From: Erysipelotrichaceae bacterium UBA2227 | GTDB lineage: Bacteria; Bacillota_I; Bacilli_A; Erysipelotrichales; Erysipelotrichaceae | DNA length: 6,960 bases | NCBI GenBank assembly: GCA_002348095.1 | Contig: DDYT01000067.1 | Coordinates: 805 to 7,764, forward strand | Direction of reading: 5' to 3' | In this document: positions 5,644 to 6,960 of the stretch, piece after piece | Numbering within the stretch: position 1 is the stretch's first letter | Layout of the letters: the number at the start of each line of letters is the position of its first letter | Translations under genes and position numbers: made by a program | Notes under the pieces: generated by a model | The model's input: only the letters and a program-made list of their open reading frames with translations | What the model was told of the DNA's origin: nothing | Databases searched by the model: none

Positions 5644-6960
5644 ATGGCTAAGAAATTTATGAGTATGGATGGCAATACCGCCACTTCCCACATTGCATAT
5701 GCATTTACGGAAGTTGCCGGTATCTATCCGATCACACCTTCCTCGACCATGGCGGAACTGGTAGACGCCTGGGCATCGCAAGGAAGAAAGAATGTATTTG
5801 GTGCAGTAGTGAAAGTCGTAGAAATGCAATCCGAAGCCGGTGCATCCGGTGTCGTTCACGGTGCATTGCAAGGCGGTACGTTATCGTCCACCTTCACCGC
5901 TTCTCAAGGTTTACTGTTAATGATTCCGAATATGTATAAATGGGTAGGGGAAATGCTTCCGGGTGTTATCCACGTCTCGGCCCGCTCTTTGGCTACCCGT
6001 GCTTTATCCATTTTTGGTGATCACCAGGATATTTACGCAGTCCGTCAGACCGGATTTACGATGATCGCATCGCACTCCGTTCAGGAAGCCATGGACTTGG
6101 CCGGTGTCGCACACCTGACCGCCATCAAAGCGTCCGTTCCGTGTATGCACTTCTTTGACGGATTCCGTACATCGCACGAAATCCAGAAAATCGAAGTCAT
6201 CGATTACGAAGATCTGGCAAAACTGATCGACAAAGAAGGCTTGGAAAGATTCCGAGCCAACGCACTCAACCCGCACACCAACCCGGTGACCCGCGGCGGT
6301 GCTGAGAACGATGACATCTACTTCCAAGGCCGTGAAGCCCAAAATACGCACTACGCCAAAGTACCGGCGATCGTTGCGGATTACATGAAAGAAATTTCCA
6401 AACTGACCGGCCGTCACTATGCACCGTTTGTCTACTACGGAGCGCCGGATGCCGATCGTATCATCATCGCTATGGGATCAGTCACGGAAACCGTTGCTGA
6501 AGTCATCGACGCACTGAATGCGGCCGGCGAAAAAGTCGGTTTGGTCAAAGTTCACTTATACCGTCCGTTCTCGGTCGAATTCTTAAAAGAAGTCTTGCCG
6601 GCAACCGTCAAGAAGATCGCTGTATTGGATCGTACCAAAGAAGTCGGATCGACCGGCGAACCGTTGTTTGTCGATGTTTACAACTCGCTGCACGGCTATA
6701 ACGGCATCGAAACGATCATTGGCGGACGCTATGGTTTATCATCCAAAGATACCCAGCCGCAAGATATCAAAGCGGTCTATGATCACTTAAACAGTGAAAA
6801 CCCATTCACCGGATTTACCATAAGCATTAATGACGATGTCACTCATCTGTCTTTGAAAGTCGATCCGGAGTTCAGTGTTAAAAACGATTACACATCCTGC
6901 CTGTTCTACGGATTGGGTTCGGACGGTACCGTTTCCGCCAACAAAAACTCCATCAAGATC
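5644..6960 (+). CDS. nifJ: Pyruvate:ferredoxin (flavodoxin) oxidoreductase, N-terminal part (runs off the window)
   Basis: The first 439 codons of an enzyme that is about 1170-1190 residues in full; the frame is open to the last base. PFOR converts pyruvate and CoA to acetyl-CoA and CO2, reducing ferredoxin, and is central to anaerobic energy metabolism. Visible are domain I with YPITPSS (28-34), EMQSEAGA (60-67) and SARSLATRAL (112-121). T31, E64 and R114 coincide in number with the pyruvate/thiamine-diphosphate site residues known in Desulfovibrio africanus PFOR. Domain II begins near 260-270 and contains AMGSVTE and VHLYRPFS. The segment ends in GLGSDGTVSANKNSIKI, the start of the CoA-binding domain III region. 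The [4Fe-4S] clusters and the TPP pyrophosphate-binding domain would lie beyond the window. Codon choice (mostly CGT, CCG, GGT) differs from the upstream genes and suggests high expression. Confidence 0.96.
   Translation, partial: MAKKFMSMDGNTATSHIAYAFTEVAGIYPITPSSTMAELVDAWASQGRKNVFGAVVKVVEMQSEAGASGVVHGALQGGTLSSTFTASQGLLLMIPNMYKWVGEMLPGVIHVSARSLATRALSIFGDHQDIYAVRQTGFTMIASHSVQEAMDLAGVAHLTAIKASVPCMHFFDGFRTSHEIQKIEVIDYEDLAKLIDKEGLERFRANALNPHTNPVTRGGAENDDIYFQGREAQNTHYAKVPAIVADYMKEISKLTGRHYAPFVYYGAPDADRIIIAMGSVTETVAEVIDALNAAGEKVGLVKVHLYRPFSVEFLKEVLPATVKKIAVLDRTKEVGSTGEPLFVDVYNSLHGYNGIETIIGGRYGLSSKDTQPQDIKAVYDHLNSENPFTGFTISINDDVTHLSLKVDPEFSVKNDYTSCLFYGLGSDGTVSANKNSIKI

Noticed and set aside
1..6960. 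Search for a CRISPR array, insertion sequence, toxin-antitoxin pair, phage or defence genes
   Set aside because: No regular repeats, transposase motifs, terminal inverted repeats with target duplications, or defence-type domains were seen. The window is densely filled with ordinary genes.

Overview
The window reads as a stretch of chromosome from a low-to-medium GC, anaerobic, Gram-positive-type bacterium (Bacillota; an Erysipelotrichia- or Clostridia-like lineage is my best guess, from protein flavour only). The pointers are a PyrR-type regulator, strong AGGAGG-type ribosome binding sites, near-consensus sigma-A-like promoters with TATAAT boxes, tRNAs with encoded CCA ends, and a pyruvate:ferredoxin oxidoreductase. 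UGA is used as a stop (pyrR ends in TGA) and tRNA-Trp has a CCA anticodon, so the standard bacterial code applies.

Layout. 1-207: a two-tRNA unit on the minus strand (Glu then Trp) with its own promoter. 208-365: AT-rich spacer with a possible weak terminator. 366-650 (minus): a 94-residue putative lipoprotein with two further hydrophobic segments, transcribed divergently from the next unit. 776-2330 (plus): pyrR and an M42-family metallopeptidase gene overlapping by 8 bp, clearly one operon. 2329-2352: a hairpin terminator shared by two convergent genes and containing both stop codons. 2336-3205 (minus): a DUF4438-family protein of unknown function. 3206-3303: a compact divergent promoter region. 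3304-4095 (plus): a membrane-anchored glycerophosphodiester phosphodiesterase. 4166-5566 (plus): a MATE-family multidrug/Na+ antiporter with its own extended -10 promoter. 5644-6960 (plus): the first 439 codons of nifJ (pyruvate:ferredoxin oxidoreductase), cut by the window end.

The genes look like ordinary housekeeping and accessory functions: translation (tRNAs), pyrimidine regulation or salvage (PyrR), peptide turnover (M42), phospholipid-derived phosphodiester turnover (GDPD), export (MATE) and central anaerobic carbon metabolism (PFOR). Apart from the pyrR-M42 pair each gene appears to have its own promoter, so this is a row of mostly single-gene units. I see no mobile element, CRISPR array, toxin-antitoxin pair, phage gene or clear new system. 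The most interesting points are the orphan pyrR coupled to a peptidase without a visible attenuator, the uncharacterised DUF4438 protein with its His/Asp-rich loops, the non-canonical M42 motifs, and the nested stop-codon terminator.
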